NCBI GenBank assembly: GCA_947179485.1
Contig: OX359246.1
Span: 26,598,001 to 26,662,000 of the forward strand
Origin: Allacma fusca
Taxonomy: Eukaryota; Arthropoda; Collembola; Symphypleona; Sminthuridae
Length of the DNA stretch: 64,000 nucleotides
Reading direction: 5' to 3'
A program made the position numbers and the translations under genes. The notes under the pieces are model-generated. The model worked only from the letters and a program-made list of their open reading frames with translations. It was not told where the DNA came from and searched no databases. Shown here one piece after another: positions 1-12,394 of this stretch (position 1 is the stretch's first letter; every line of letters starts with the position of its first letter).

Positions 1-617
1 TTTTTCAACCCGACAAAAAGAACGAATGAAAGGAAAAACATATACAAATTGCAAACATGTATATATGTAGGTGTTAATTTCTTTCACTTATGTACTTTAA
101 TCTTTTCTGTTCGAGTTTTTATGCCTGCAGCCTACACTTGACACATAGGATACAGCACATTAGACCTGCCAAGTTTAAATTAAATTATTTTGTTACATTT
201 GTTTCTCATTCCCAGGCTAGTCTAAAAAATTCACCATTAAAATCATATTTAATGTACATATATTATTGTCATGCCAATTTTGGGAAGATGATATTGACAT
301 ATCATTTATCATATCATATATCATTTATGAGCTTATAATATTAGTAATATTGAAATACATGCGTTGAAGCATTTATGCAGAATGACTTTGCCAACTTCGT
401 ACACTGTAGGACTTTTTAGAGACTCAACACTCACAGTAAGCTGGAAATTAAAAAATCTGTGATAAGCACTAATGAAATATCCGACCAACCATAGAAAGTG
501 AACATTAGCCGTTCAATTGGTCTGTTATATCTTGACAGTCAGGAAAACAAAAACAACAAGATAACAGGCAAAATAAATAAAACATATGAGTGCATACTGC
601 ATATGCACTATTTTAAT
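1..617. other. gene-free AT-rich stretch, partly similar to 16.8 kb
   Basis: I see no exon with splice sites or a convincing protein here. The segment at about 1-135 resembles 16840-16950 (shared phrases such as TTCTGTTCGAGTTTTTATGC), so it probably belongs to the duplicated host backbone rather than to a separate gene. Confidence 0.4.
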
Positions 618-1789
618 CAGTGCTCAGCACGGGTATTCAAAATCGGTACCCGTAACCGTTTCCGTACCCAAAGTATGGGTGTTGCAGTATCTGGTATCTA
701 TATCTACCCATACCCGAGCATAGGGGTACACATTTTTTATACCCGTACTCGCAATGTAATTTGAAACCATGTACCTGACCCTGCATTGTACCCGTACCCT
801 ACAAATAATTGTACCCATACTCAAGTATCTCAGTGTCGAACCCGTACCCGGGTACTTTATCCAGTCCTCGTCCATTTATTTAAATGCAATAACTTGTTAT
901 GTGCAATAATTTAGCTATGTCTCCGTAGTGAGTAATTTTGTCAAGCTAGGTATTTGATGTATGTATGTATTGCAGGTTCATCAAAAAAGTACCCACAAAA
1001 GTGCATTAAAAATCTGAAGTAAAATGAACGAGGTGAATATCTTTAAAGCAAATTTAATTACTACATAGTATGATGTCTTTTAGTATGCCCCACATAGTAT
1101 GAACATATAACTCATTAATATCTTCCTACAAATTATCATTTTCTGCTAATCAACCACCAAAAACTCATAATAACTTATCAACCATCCAACTCACCAGAAC
1201 TCTACTTTGCACACTTTATTCATCGTGGCCGATGAAGGATAATGCACGAAACTGTCAAACTATTCTTTGTAATTCAGTGACAAATACTACATCACGAAGA
1301 AATTTTGTATAAATTTTCAGGAAATCCTTTTCTTCCCTTTTATTTTGTTATAAAAATTCCTCACCGGTGATTATTTATATATACTACCTAAAATATGTTT
1401 CACCAAAAGTATATATTTCAGCTACAAAGTACATATAGTAGTACATATGTGCATATGTAAATAGCAGTATATTCAGAAACACCGCAAAAAAATCAGTACA
1501 CGTTTCCAACGTACAGCATAAAATTCTTCAAAATATATCAATTCTCAGTATTCAAATACTCGTGTACAATGTTTATGGGTGCGAGTAAATGACTCCGTTA
1601 TATTCGTACCGGGCGGGTACATACATATTTTCAAATTCTAGAACCCGTACCCATACCCGTACCCAAAACTTTAAGCCGACCAATGTGTACCCGGGCAGTA
1701 TCCTAAATTGTTAGGGTACACTAAATCCGTACGCCGTTAGTATCCATACCCGTTTACCCGAGTATTATCCATACCCGTACCGAGCACTC
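618..1789. mobile_element. non-autonomous hAT-like element with ACCCGTACCC-type subterminal arrays
   Basis: The left end CAGTGCTCAGCACGGGTA matches the reverse complement of the right end (GAGTGCTCGGTACGGGTA) at 15 of 18 bases. The flanks are attttaat (610-617) and tttttaat (1790-1797), an 8-bp target duplication with one mismatch, as hAT transposases make. Both ends (about 618-866 and 1600-1789) are packed with degenerate copies of ACCCGTACCC/GGGTACGGGT in opposite orientations. The middle is AT-rich and has no transposase. ORFs across the arrays are by-products of the repeats. Confidence 0.75.
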
Positions 1790-2514
1790 TTTTTAATGAA
1801 CAACAAACAGCTTCTCACACATGAATACTTACAGTTTCGAAATGCACTTGCTATTTATTGTATGTCGTGTAACAGAAGATTGTTTTTTATCTCTTTATAA
1901 ACCCTTTTTAAAATACCAATAATTCCAGTAATGGACAGTGTCTACTGTTTGACATCAAGTTTGCATGCCACATTCTGTCAGACCAGTTACCTTGTAAGCT
2001 GTGAGGATAATACAGGTGCAACTGTCAAGGTCTTTTTAAGAAATGTGAAACTGGATTTCAGTCACCCATTCAATTGCTCTGCGTTATCTATTGACAGTCA
2101 TGTGAGTAAAACCTGGGTAGGCTGTTAGAAACTTAACTCACTATTTTAATTTACATCGCTTTCACAGCCAACAAACCTGAAGACCTACATACTTAGATTA
2201 ACCTGAGTTGTAACTATTTTAAAAGGACAGATCTCTTAGGTAACTAAGGGCTGTAAGGCCGAACCGGTCAATAAATATCTGCCTATCTAACTAATCTTCA
2301 TTCTCAAAACTGCTTCGGTTTACATAAAATAATTACGTAATTATTATACGTAAATACATGCATGAAAAATTTAACATAACCACACACTTATCACACACTT
2401 ATCATACGTTTTGAGCGTTTTTTGTCTACTATTTTAACCCCAGTTGAATTTTCCCTAGCTATAGAAGCGTCTTGCTGGACAAATCGTGTGAAAAATGCTA
2501 TCAAATAATTCAAG
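1790..2514. repeat. 5' flank of P450-1, partial copy of the P450-2 flank
   Basis: About 1795-1880 (AACAACAAACAGCTTCTCAC and what follows) matches the segment at about 22085-22180 upstream of P450-2. About 2290-2514 matches the 5' flanks of P450-2 (23050-23268) and P450-3 (58385-58610). This is duplicated promoter-proximal sequence with no gene of its own. Transcription of P450-1 probably starts in its last few hundred bases, but I see no decisive TATA box. Confidence 0.5.
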
Positions 2515-4644
2515 ATGATTTCGATTTTTAATTTTGTTCTTCTTGGTATTTTTTTCTTCATTTCTTGGAAGCTGGTCAACAGGAAGAAATTAGGGAAAGC
2601 TCCAAATGGTCTGAATTCTTGAAAGTTTAGTTTTTTAGAATTATGATTGTGTGTCCACTTCCAAGGGATATACCGTATAAGCGCAGTGGTTGTAACTCCC
2701 TTAATGATTTTGCAGGACCTTTTCCATTACCTGTAGTAGGGAATGCCCTGTCGTTCAGTACAACGCCCCATGTCGCTATGGGAAAATGGGCCAACAAATA
2801 CGGAAAAATATTTCAGATGTACATTGGAGGTGACAGGTATAATATGCAAGCTTCATACTTGGAACAAAGCGAATTACATTGTTTGCAAATAAATTTCAAT
2901 TGTAAGAATTACGTGTAGGCATATAGTTCTCTCTGACCTTGACTTGATCAAGAAGGCATTTCAACATCCCGATTTACAAGGACGGCCGAGAATAGAAATT
3001 CTTGAATTTGATGGGGCCAGTCATGGTAAAAAAATATTTATAAATTTACATTAGTCAGACGTCGGAACTACACACAATGAATTACGTATCCGAATATTAA
3101 TTGGATTTAATGTGGTTTTGCTTAATGAAAATGTTGCCTTTACGCTTTTCAGGTATATCATTGACTAACGGACAAGAGTGGCAAGACCAACGTCGATTTA
3201 CTCTTCGCCACCTTCGAGATTTTGGGTTTGGGAAGAACTACATGGGAGCATTGATTCAGGAGGAAGTTGACGAACTTTTAGTCTGGCTCAAGTCCCAGGG
3301 GAACAACCCAGTCTGCCTCAATATTAAATTCACCCTAGCTGTTATCAACTCCCTCTGGAGAATTATCACTGGGAAAAGATTTAGTCACAATGACCCAAAA
3401 CTCCTGGAGATTTTTGACCAATTTTTTATGTAAATTCCTTCAAACACAACTGTATTATTATTGACAGTGTTTGAAAATGGGATTTACTGTCTATATTCGT
3501 TATCCATATCCTTAGTTTCAAGTGTAAACGTTGAAATGGCTATTATTTTGGTTTTATTTAGGTCAAATCGTAATGTGAACCCGATGCTTATCCTATTCAT
3601 GCCCCGACTTGCAAAATTATTTCCAAATATAAGTGGTTGGAACAAAATCCGCCAAGTGATGGTAGACAGTATGAATCTAGTTAAGGAGCCTATCAGTGGG
3701 CATCAGGAAGAATTCTCCAGAGAAATTGAAGAAAATCCACGTGACTTTATAGATGCCTATTTGGGGGAAATTAGCAAAACTACAGATCCCAATTCAAGTT
3801 TCTACGGCAGTATGGGAGGTAACTACTGTTTAAATATTTCCCACTGAATAATTCTGATGAATGAAAGAAACAAGTAATGTTTTTGAAAATCAACACTGAG
3901 TGCCATTATCACGTTTGGCGTATGTTTGTATAGAAACCTCGTTGTCAGCAGTGGCACTTGATTTATTTCAAGCCGGATCCATGACCACTTCAACGACCCT
4001 AGCTTGGGCTGTGCTGTTTTTGATACTCCATTTGGATATTCAGAAAAAATTCCAGAAGGAAATTGATGACGTTATTGGCCAGAGTCGTCATCCGTCATTA
4101 GCTGACAAATCAAAGTAGCTTTCTAGCCTAAATAATTCTTTAAGTAATGCAAGTTTGTTATTTTAAAATTCTCTTTTAGTTAATATTTCACAGAATGGTA
4201 TACACCGAAGCATTGACTTGCGAAATCCATCGGAAATCTTCCTTGGCTCCGTTTGGCTTTTTTCATGCAGCAACTGAGAATACTACCTTTGAGGGCTATG
4301 ACATGCCAAAAGGGACCGTCATAGTACCAAATCAGTACTATGTTCACCACGACCCAAAAATTTGGGGAGACCCTGAAAAATTCCGACCGGAACGGTTTAT
4401 CAACCCCGAGGGAACAATCCAGAAGAAAGAATATCTAATTCCTTTTTCGATTGGGAAACGAGTGTGTCCAGGGGAAACGTTGGCTCGGGATGAGATTTTT
4501 CTTTTCTTGACGAATTTATTTCAACGATTCGAGATTCGAGCTGACGCGAGTAAACCCATGCCATCGATGGATGAGCCTGTGGCAATGTTGGATCTTCTGG
4601 AGGCCCCCGAGTTTTTCGTTATTCTCAAGGACCGACGCGAGTAG
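2515..4644 (+). CDS. cytochrome P450, CYP2-clan-like (copy 1), 7 exons, 495 aa
   Basis: A haem-thiolate monooxygenase anchored in the ER membrane. Exons: 2515-2608, 2716-2836, 2919-3025, 3153-3429, 3562-3818, 3934-4114 and 4194-4644. All junctions are GT-AG and the phases agree (1488 nt). Exon 1 encodes the N-terminal membrane anchor followed by a basic patch (NRKKLGK). Exon 2 has the proline-rich hinge (GPFPLPVVGN). Exon 6 has the I-helix (AGSMTTSTT), exon 7 the K-helix ExxR (EIHR), the PERF motif (FRPERF) and the haem-ligand motif FSIGKRVCPGE. An AATAAA lies at 4649-4654, five bases after the stop. The gene looks intact. It is one of three near-identical paralogues. The substrate cannot be read from sequence; families of this type include juvenoid epoxidases and xenobiotic oxidases. 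Confidence 0.9.
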
Positions 4645-5007
4645 CTTCAATAAAATTCCCGTTTGAAAGTACCCTCTCGTTACAATTTTAATGTATTTAG
4701 GGTTGATTATGATTACAAGTTGAAATGCCATATTTTAAAAATCCTTAAAATTGACTCTTGTACACCGCAACATATGTTAATTTGTATATTAATTTATGTA
4801 GTGCGAAGATGTGGTGTAATTACTTCATTGATAATTCGGACTATATACATATACATACGTGGAATATGACGAGTAAAAACACGCTCTGAGAAAATGAACT
4901 TACAATATGTGAAAATAGTATTTCATTATATTTCAATAATTTCAAATGTTTCGTGGATTCCTGCGTCCATATGTGATGTACATAACTCGGTGTTTTAAAT
5001 ATTAAAT

Positions 5008-5615
5008 AGGAATGGGACTGTTCTGGTCCGGACCAGAAATTTTGATCCGTTCTGGTCTGTTCCATGGTCTGTTCCGGTCTGTTCCCTGGTTACGAAAGGA
5101 CCAACTGTATCTGGTCCAAGAACCTTGATAGACCAATTAAACCTGGTCCAGCTCAAAGAACAGACCAGAATGTTTGGTCCTTTGTTTGGCCCAGACCATT
5201 TGGAACGTTCCAGCATGTATTTCAAATGGTCGGACCAGATTCGATAGATCACCATTAAGTATTTCCAATTCCCGCGAATAAAGCAGCATTGCTAGATTGT
5301 ACAGCATGATACGATCGATTATTCAAAACATTATCTAAATTGTCAAATGCTTTCATGTTGTGATCGTATTATAAACCTATTCGGTCCTAGTGGTCTGGTC
5401 TGTTCTGTTCCGGTCTGGTCCGAGTTATTTTGAAGAACAGAAAATATGTTCCTGTTCCAGCAATTTGTACGGACCAGATGGTTCCGGTCCTACAGTCTAA
5501 AAGACCTTATGGTCCTGGTCCTACACTGAGAACAGATAAAATGGTCTGGTCCAGGCTCAAGGACCAGACCATTCCAAGAAATCCTGGAACATTCCGGAAC
5601 AGTCCCACTCCTCAT
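5008..5615. mobile_element. non-autonomous hAT-like element with GGTCTGGTCC arrays
   Basis: The ends are inverted: AGGAATGGGACTGTTCTGG on the left, and the reverse complement of the right end reads AGGAGTGGGACTGTTCCGG. The flanks share the 8-mer tattaaat (5000-5007 and 5616-5623). The interior is filled with degenerate GGTCTGGTCC/GGACCAGACC in both orientations. The paralogous position after P450-2 (about 25801-25825) carries the joined flank without the element, which supports a real insertion. There is no coding capacity; antisense ORFs across it are repeat artefacts. Confidence 0.75.
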
Positions 5616-5922
5616 TATTAAATTCATATTAACTCAATGGATAGCGCAAAATGGATTTTACCAACATAATCCGTGGAGCTTGGAGATGTGTAAAGGTTCA
5701 AGTTTTCCAATTTTCTAAAATTTAGAAATTTTTTAGAATGTTTTTTCAGGGTTCATATATCACTGACCCAAAGTCTGTACCATATGAATGTGTCTAGAGA
5801 GAGAGAAAGAAATAATTTATTTCACTGATACCACAATAGTATTTGCCTTACGACACAGTACATAATAATTTCAAACATTTTTAACACAAAAAATATTTGT
5901 TATAAACTTGGTTATAAACATA

Positions 5923-8391
5923 CTAATTGTACAAGTGATGAAATGCTATCCTGTAAGATCCACGAATTGTGGTAATAATTACATCGTTTATAAGCTGTTT
6001 AGATAAATTAAATCGTTGTCTAAATTGTTCAAAATGTTCAAAAATAGTTCCACGAGCTCCAATTAATAGTCCAATAACTTCAATAGTTTTCAAATTGTAT
6101 TTCTGCTTAAAGAAAGGAACACAAGGTTGATAAATCTGCTTCTTTTCATGATTCACTTCCATTGGTTGATTTCTATCTTTTTCCCATCTAACAGTTGGGT
6201 CTATTATGTAACCTACTTTGGTTACTTCATTAAAACATAAAATGTCAATTCGTCTAGTAGAATCATTCTCTCCAATACAATGTACTTCTTCGACCACCAT
6301 CCATTGCTTGCTGTCTCTCAGATATTTTGCAATTATTGACCTAATATCATTATGCCTGTTGTTGCGTAAAAGACTGCCCTTATCACAGGAACCAAGGACG
6401 TGCGCAAGGGTTTCTCTCCGAAAGCATCCATTATGTCTGCATCGGGAACCGTCCTGACTCCTACCGGGAAGATCTCTTACAGGGAAAACATTAGTTGACA
6501 TTTTCAATACTGAAATCCATTCAGAACCAGTAAGGCCTTGCTTATGTAAAATAAGCTTATTTCCAAAAGTGCATTCTTGGTACGTCACAACTCCAGCACC
6601 ACGATGTAGTTTACTGCACCATTCGTCGTATTGTTGTTTTCTTAATTTATCTCGCATCATTTTAGTAATTTTTATTTTAGTTTTTGACTTTGAAATTAAA
6701 ATCCTCCAAGAAATCATATCTTCAGTGCTTATTCCTAATGCATTCCTACATTCCTCCATTTCAGCAAAGCAGTTGCGAACATAGGGAATAGCACTAACCT
6801 TGGAATTCACAAATGCCACACAAATATTATAATGTTGTAAAAACACTTCCCATTGAGCATTAAACATATGCAATCCTCGTAAACTTCTTGAGGTGTAAAG
6901 CATTGAAGTCGGAACATCATCGGGAAGACCAACAATTTCTTTTATAGACTTAGTTAATACGTTATTCAAGTCCAATAGAAAACGCTTTGGAATTTTGTTC
7001 ATGGGAGCACATTGTAAGGGATAAATAAGTGTTGGCCAGATGTATTGATTGATGATGGATAACTTCTGATCTGGCCGGAGCATTTGTGTGCTCACTAAGT
7101 TTTGCAAATCTTTGCCAAAATTTTTCATTGTACCAGCGAAATCAAAAATAATTTCATTATTGAAATTAACACCAAGATATTTGATGGTTTCATCTTTCCG
7201 AATTGATGGTATTATAAAATTTGCATCAATGATTATGTCATCCTCACATAATTCCCCATTCACTATATTGATTGATTTACATTTTGATGAATTCGAACTG
7301 TATCCAACTTTGTCCATATTCAGTAAAGCTATTTTCCCCAACTCACATGCTCCTTCTACAGATTCCGATATCACAGCCAAGTCATCAGCAAATCCCACAT
7401 TTGTCACTTTAGGAATGTTAGGATGAATTTCAAATCCATATGCATTAGTAATTTCATGTTCTGATAATTCTTTATGGATGTGATCTACCGACATATTGAA
7501 TTCTAATGGCGACTTGGGCAAACCTTGAAATACTCCTTTGTTGACATCTATAGGTTTTGACAATCCTTTCTGAGTTTGAATTTGCGTAGAGTTGCCTCTT
7601 AGTAAAGATTTTGATATTTCTCGCAGTCTTGATGGAATCAAAGTGTGATCATAGCATTGACAAATATGATTATGACTACTTTCTTCAAAAGCCTTGTTTA
7701 CATCAAAAAATAAAATACAACATGAAGATTTTTCCAGTTTGGCCTTTAGAAGAATTCCATTGATGATTGTTGTATTAATATGACATCCCGGTATATTTGT
7801 GAATCCTCTCTGGTTTTCATTTAAATGTACAAATGATCTCAAACGCTTTTCAAATATTCGTTCTATAATTCTTCGTAATATTGAGCAAATTGATATAGGT
7901 CTCCAATTAGTAATTTCCTTCAAGTCACCCTTCTTTGGAATTAAAACTGTGCGAGCTCTTCGAAATGATTCGGGAACTAAATTCCATTTTAGCATAATGT
8001 TGGCAATCGTAGCAATAACCTTCTTGCAGCTAATAATTCTTATGCTTCGAATTGTTACTCTATCCAGTCCGGGAGATGTATCATGATTGATACCTTTTAA
8101 TGAACTAACAACTTCATCCTCTGAAATATCATCATCCTGATTCGCCAATTCTTGATCATTGTCTGCTACTGTTGGACCATATTCATCTAAAATCTTATCA
8201 TTACTAAGGCTCCATCTTTGACTATAATGCTGAAATATTTGGTCTTGTGGTATTGAACAACTTGGTAACCTCATCGTACTTTGCATTACCATCTGAACAG
8301 CCTTCTTCCTTGAATTTGTGTAAAGATGTTGCATCAAATCATGATTGTATTTAGCTTGATTAAGATCACGTTTTCTCTTCGACTTTCTCAT
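5923..8391 (-). CDS. non-LTR retrotransposon ORF: reverse transcriptase plus restriction-like endonuclease (R2/RLE type), probably 5'-truncated
   Basis: An 822-residue reverse transcriptase for target-primed reverse transcription. Visible RT blocks: PKKGDLKEITNWRPIS, the motif A region (FFDVNKAFEE), an altered QGxPxSP block (VFQGLPKSPL) and the catalytic FADD at about residue 333. Near residue 650 is a C-terminal zinc knuckle (CRHNGC ... HVLGSC). Near residue 713 is the restriction-like endonuclease (RRIDIL ... IIDPTVRWE). This layout is that of R2-type LINEs rather than apurinic-endonuclease LINEs. The frame stays open upstream of the first Met to about 8500, then meets stops. The N-terminal zinc-finger/Myb region of full-length relatives is absent, so the copy is probably 5'-truncated. 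TTTATT at about 5814-5819 would be AATAAA on the coding strand. It interrupts the spacer between P450-1 and the duplicated tract. Confidence 0.85.
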   Translation of the reverse strand: MRKSKRKRDLNQAKYNHDLMQHLYTNSRKKAVQMVMQSTMRLPSCSIPQDQIFQHYSQRWSLSNDKILDEYGPTVADNDQELANQDDDISEDEVVSSLKGINHDTSPGLDRVTIRSIRIISCKKVIATIANIMLKWNLVPESFRRARTVLIPKKGDLKEITNWRPISICSILRRIIERIFEKRLRSFVHLNENQRGFTNIPGCHINTTIINGILLKAKLEKSSCCILFFDVNKAFEESSHNHICQCYDHTLIPSRLREISKSLLRGNSTQIQTQKGLSKPIDVNKGVFQGLPKSPLEFNMSVDHIHKELSEHEITNAYGFEIHPNIPKVTNVGFADDLAVISESVEGACELGKIALLNMDKVGYSSNSSKCKSINIVNGELCEDDIIIDANFIIPSIRKDETIKYLGVNFNNEIIFDFAGTMKNFGKDLQNLVSTQMLRPDQKLSIINQYIWPTLIYPLQCAPMNKIPKRFLLDLNNVLTKSIKEIVGLPDDVPTSMLYTSRSLRGLHMFNAQWEVFLQHYNICVAFVNSKVSAIPYVRNCFAEMEECRNALGISTEDMISWRILISKSKTKIKITKMMRDKLRKQQYDEWCSKLHRGAGVVTYQECTFGNKLILHKQGLTGSEWISVLKMSTNVFPVRDLPGRSQDGSRCRHNGCFRRETLAHVLGSCDKGSLLRNNRHNDIRSIIAKYLRDSKQWMVVEEVHCIGENDSTRRIDILCFNEVTKVGYIIDPTVRWEKDRNQPMEVNHEKKQIYQPCVPFFKQKYNLKTIEVIGLLIGARGTIFEHFEQFRQRFNLSKQLINDVIITTIRGSYRIAFHHLYN

Positions 8392-9125
8392 TGGATTTGA
8401 TTGATTTTCATAGGTCTCTTGAGAATTTAGAAAAATAGCATTATTTTTTCTTGCTTGATAATATTTGAAATTTAGTTTTTTTATAATTTCGAAACATTAT
8501 TTTCCAAATTTCAAACAAAACTGCCTGAAACGACAAGCAAACGCAATCTATGAGAAAGACGAATTGTAAGCATAAGATAAAACAGATGGCACTTGCTTGC
8601 CCTTGCAGACAGTTTTGTATAATAGCAAATAAAGTTACGAAATTTCTAAAAAACTGAAAACTCATAGTGCTATACATGTCTAGATTTTCCGGAGTTTGCG
8701 TTAGTGAAATATGAAATGTAAATGACGTTTTCCCAATTATGGAAAATTAAGGAATATAACTCAATATCTTACTAACAAGTAACCCACGCCCTATTCCCAT
8801 TCGGGATCGGAATGAAATTTTGTGGGAGCTTAGGTACCTGGCCCAATGTCCCAGTGAGAGCAAAAGTTTGTGCCATCTCGCCCTGGTTTGCTTTTTTTCC
8901 TGTCAATGATGGAAACATGGAAAATTTAACTACGTTATGAAATTTTCAATTATTGATATTTTGCAATTAAATTTCCTTAAATTGAGTTCTTAACTAACCC
9001 CACGTATCCTCATGATATGGAAAATAAAAACTTATTCACAGTAAATTTTCCCAGATAGAAAAAGCTGGTTCGTCATACCTTATCTTCTGGTTAGGTTAGT
9101 ACACACTGGTAAGGTGTCTCCCTAG
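8392..9125. other. no gene recognised; upstream flank of the LINE ORF
   Basis: This stretch lies between the LINE ORF and the point (about 9126) where similarity to the duplicated tract resumes. It may include decayed 5' parts of the retrotransposon. I see no RNA gene, no promoter that I can defend and no clear terminal duplication. Confidence 0.3.
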
Positions 9126-9915
9126 TAGCATTCGCACTCCTTGTCCTAGATATGACATCCTACTTAAATCTCGCTTTCTTTCGGATTTTATGTTGGTTTC
9201 CAAAATCTGTTTTTAGTAAATTGAAACACTTGTTGACAAATGTAAATGCTTTGGAAAAATCATCTCGAAGTATCCATTTGTTCTGAGGGGGGCCAAATCT
9301 CAGGCGATTTCATCTCGGCCACAAATTTTGACTGAAAAAAACTGGCGAATTTAAATACCCCAGCAAAATTTTAATAACGACTTGTATGGCAAGTTAACAA
9401 CCACAAAATTATGGTTCTATTGATTTTAGTATAAAGCAATTAAACATCTTTTTAATGGGGTAATATTTGCCGATACGATAACCCGGTAAAAATTAACTAC
9501 AAATTTTAGAATTACGTAATCGCTCCAGAAAGAAATTTTCGAAGTATCGAACACCAAAGAATGCGAATTGAATTTAAAAAAATATGTATTCAATAACTTC
9601 ATCGACACGCAATTTGTCCTGACGAGATGTCTTGTAATTCCTACTTGACGAAAAAATATATGGCAAAGCTTTGGTGAATTTGAATTTGCCGTCTAAAATT
9701 TCGAATACGATTTAGATATTTCGGTTGGCTTATTTCATCTATTGATCATATAAGTAGCTTTTAAATGAGGTATTAGTGATATAGTTTCATCATCTTATTC
9801 AAAATATATAGGGATTTGTTTTTGCTTACGACAATTCAAATTACGTTTTGTCAAAATTTCGAACACCAGCCGGAATGACTCTAATTTTTTAAAATTTATT
9901 CCACTTCATTGAAGG

Positions 9916-10752
9916 CAGGGCTGGTCATTCGAATCGGAATTAGAATTGGAATCGGTATTTCATTCCTATTTTTTGGTATTTTTATCGGAATTGGTATTTG
10001 TAAATTTTTTGAAGTATTTAAATCTATATTGAATCGAAAAGATATATCCGTATTCGAATTAGTATTCAAAATATATTTGAATACTGTATCCAATGCTTAA
10101 ATATCCGAAAAATCCGTGACATTTCAAAGTTTATCTCGTAAATTCAAACAACAAAAGAAATTTTCAGTCAGCCATTACATAACTTTTTTAAACTACTCAT
10201 TGGAATACAAAATTTATTATTATGTTTGTCTCCACAAAATGACGCTGAGCAACTATAATAATTTTTTTCTGGAAATAAATTTGCTGCAAACTGTATGCAA
10301 TGAATTCATTTGTCAGTAATTTTCTCAATTGGTAAAAAGGGGTCTAATTTTGTCAGGGGAAAAAGCATGCAGCTCACTGTTTTACTACTAGAATATCCCT
10401 GTAAAACAAAGTGAATCAACAAGTTTTATACGGTTATCATACATGTGTAGATTAGCAGTAATGCCTTTATAAAATGAGCTGGCATATTTTCATTCATAAT
10501 TGCCGAATTTAGATACTTTCTGGTTTAAATTTAATTGCAAAGTTACAATGTTTTTCGGGAATCTAGTACCTCCATTTATTAATATTTAATAACTAAAGTA
10601 TGTGAATTACATTGGAATTCATAGAAAATATTCGAATAAATTGGATTGGAATTTTTATTTTTGGAAACAAATACATTTAAATTGGGATTGGAATCCTTAA
10701 GGGTTAATCCTAATCAGAATCGTATCCATATTTTTCGAAAACTCCAGCCCTG
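9916..10752. mobile_element. non-autonomous hAT-like element with ATTCGAATCGG arrays
   Basis: The ends are CAGGGCTGG and CCAGCCCTG. Flanks attgaagg (9908-9915) and atcgaagg (10753-10760) form an 8-bp target duplication with one mismatch. The subterminal parts carry degenerate GAATCGGAATTAGAATTGG runs. Paralogous tract sequences near 26685 and 29632 read through TTCATCGAAG without the element and so act as empty sites. No transposase is encoded. Confidence 0.8.
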
Positions 10753-12394
10753 ATCGAAGGAAAATTTGGACTGAGGGACCCACGTCCCAGGTGATTCCTT
10801 CTTGACGAAAAACGTTTTAAATGTTGGTCGAAATAATGGTGAATTTGAACATCCCCTAAAAAATTTGACTATGATTACGAAATTTTAGCTGATATGACTT
10901 GCACTTGTTGACCAATTAAACAAATTTTAAATGAGCTAAAATTGACCAAGATGTGCCTTGCGAGACAAACGTTTTTTGTCGAGGTATTAAAATAGATTTT
11001 TTTGAAATTTCGAATTCCAGTCGATACGAAGTAACTTCTTTTTATTTGTTTAAGTACTCCTTCATAAAACCATTAGTACTGAGGGACAGAGTCAGGTCTT
11101 AGATGATTCCTTTTAGACCATGAAAAAAAACACCAAGAAGCGAGTCAGAGCTTAAATTTTTTAAAAAATTCCCCGATTAAATTATTGAAATCCCAATTCA
11201 AAATTTCATTTGGGGCTACCACGGTGGATCGAAAGAGGTATTGCACTTAATTCTATCCGTTGTGCTTTGGTATTTATATCGTGATTTTCATATATCTTAT
11301 CCAATTCATATAACAGTAGAGAAATAAAATTTTGGCAGACAACAATTGATTTATACGCTATCAGATAATAATGATACTATAGCCTTCCTATACACACTAA
11401 AATAATTGTCAATTACATCTGGCAGTTGTTTGCATGACCTCAGATTGGCCAAAATTCTTAATAAATAATTCAGTGATCTTATACAGGGCACGTTTTTGTC
11501 GATCGTAATGTGCAAAGTGGCTCCAATGTTTCATAATGAGCACAATAAGTCGTAACTTCTTCCTCGAAATGAGATTTAGCAATATATTGATCACAACAAA
11601 GCTGCTTTGTTCATTTCCGATGGGTCAATATCGGTTATAACTAATTTCTCAAGTTTGGTAAGAATTCCTGACAAACCATTTGCCAATATTGAGCATAGAT
11701 GAGTCCATCGCGTAAAGGACATTATTGATCCCAAAATATTCCATCGCCTAAGATTAAACTTATTCGTGACGAACTTTTTATATAGTTTTTATGGCATATC
11801 AATTAAAATCTTTCAACAATATTTATGCTAATATATGCAGGTATTAATTAACTAATGGAGTTTTTGCGTCTTTAATCCAATCAGGAATAATTAGGATTAA
11901 ATAGCAATTAAAGCGATATTTAATTACTGTAGCATGTCATTTAAATTTGTCGTTATCATTAGGTCCGTAAAGCGTTTCACAATTACATGTACATACAGAG
12001 TAAAATAAGCCATGTGCACTTACTTAAACAAACAATTCTACTTTGAGCATACCAAAACAATACTCTGAATTCTAGCGAAATTTAATTATACGTGAACTAT
12101 TATGGCATTAAATAAAATTATGTGAGTAACTTCCGACAATGAAAACAGCCTATCGGTAGAGAGTAGCATTAATGAATTTTTAAGGTATTTTGAAATAGTA
12201 AGGTGTTTGTGGGATTAACGTGGATTATTTCAAGGATGAGCTTAATCAATTGTACTAGTTATGAGGCTGAACATTTGTGATTCACATAATTGCATAATAA
12301 CTTTTTTCCTGCCTGAAGCCACGCAACAATATTTTACTAATATTTTCCTATCTACAGTTTCGTAGCACGGTATCATCAGTGTTGGTCAACTGAC

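Noticed and set aside
624..875. Antisense ORF in the ACCCGTACCC array, and similar ORFs at 4995-5258, 9896-10100, 19757-20002, 27704-27958 and 28608-28835
   Set aside because: All lie in degenerate element-end arrays, occur on both strands and show only the array period.
1931..2128. 65-aa Cys-containing ORF upstream of P450-1
   Set aside because: It has no recognisable domain and is in a decayed duplicated flank. I considered a small secreted peptide, but there is no signal peptide.
4400..4731. Antisense ORFs over P450 exon 7 (also at 25171-25356 and 60516-60701)
   Set aside because: They recur at the same place in all three paralogues as reverse-strand shadows of the conserved coding exon.
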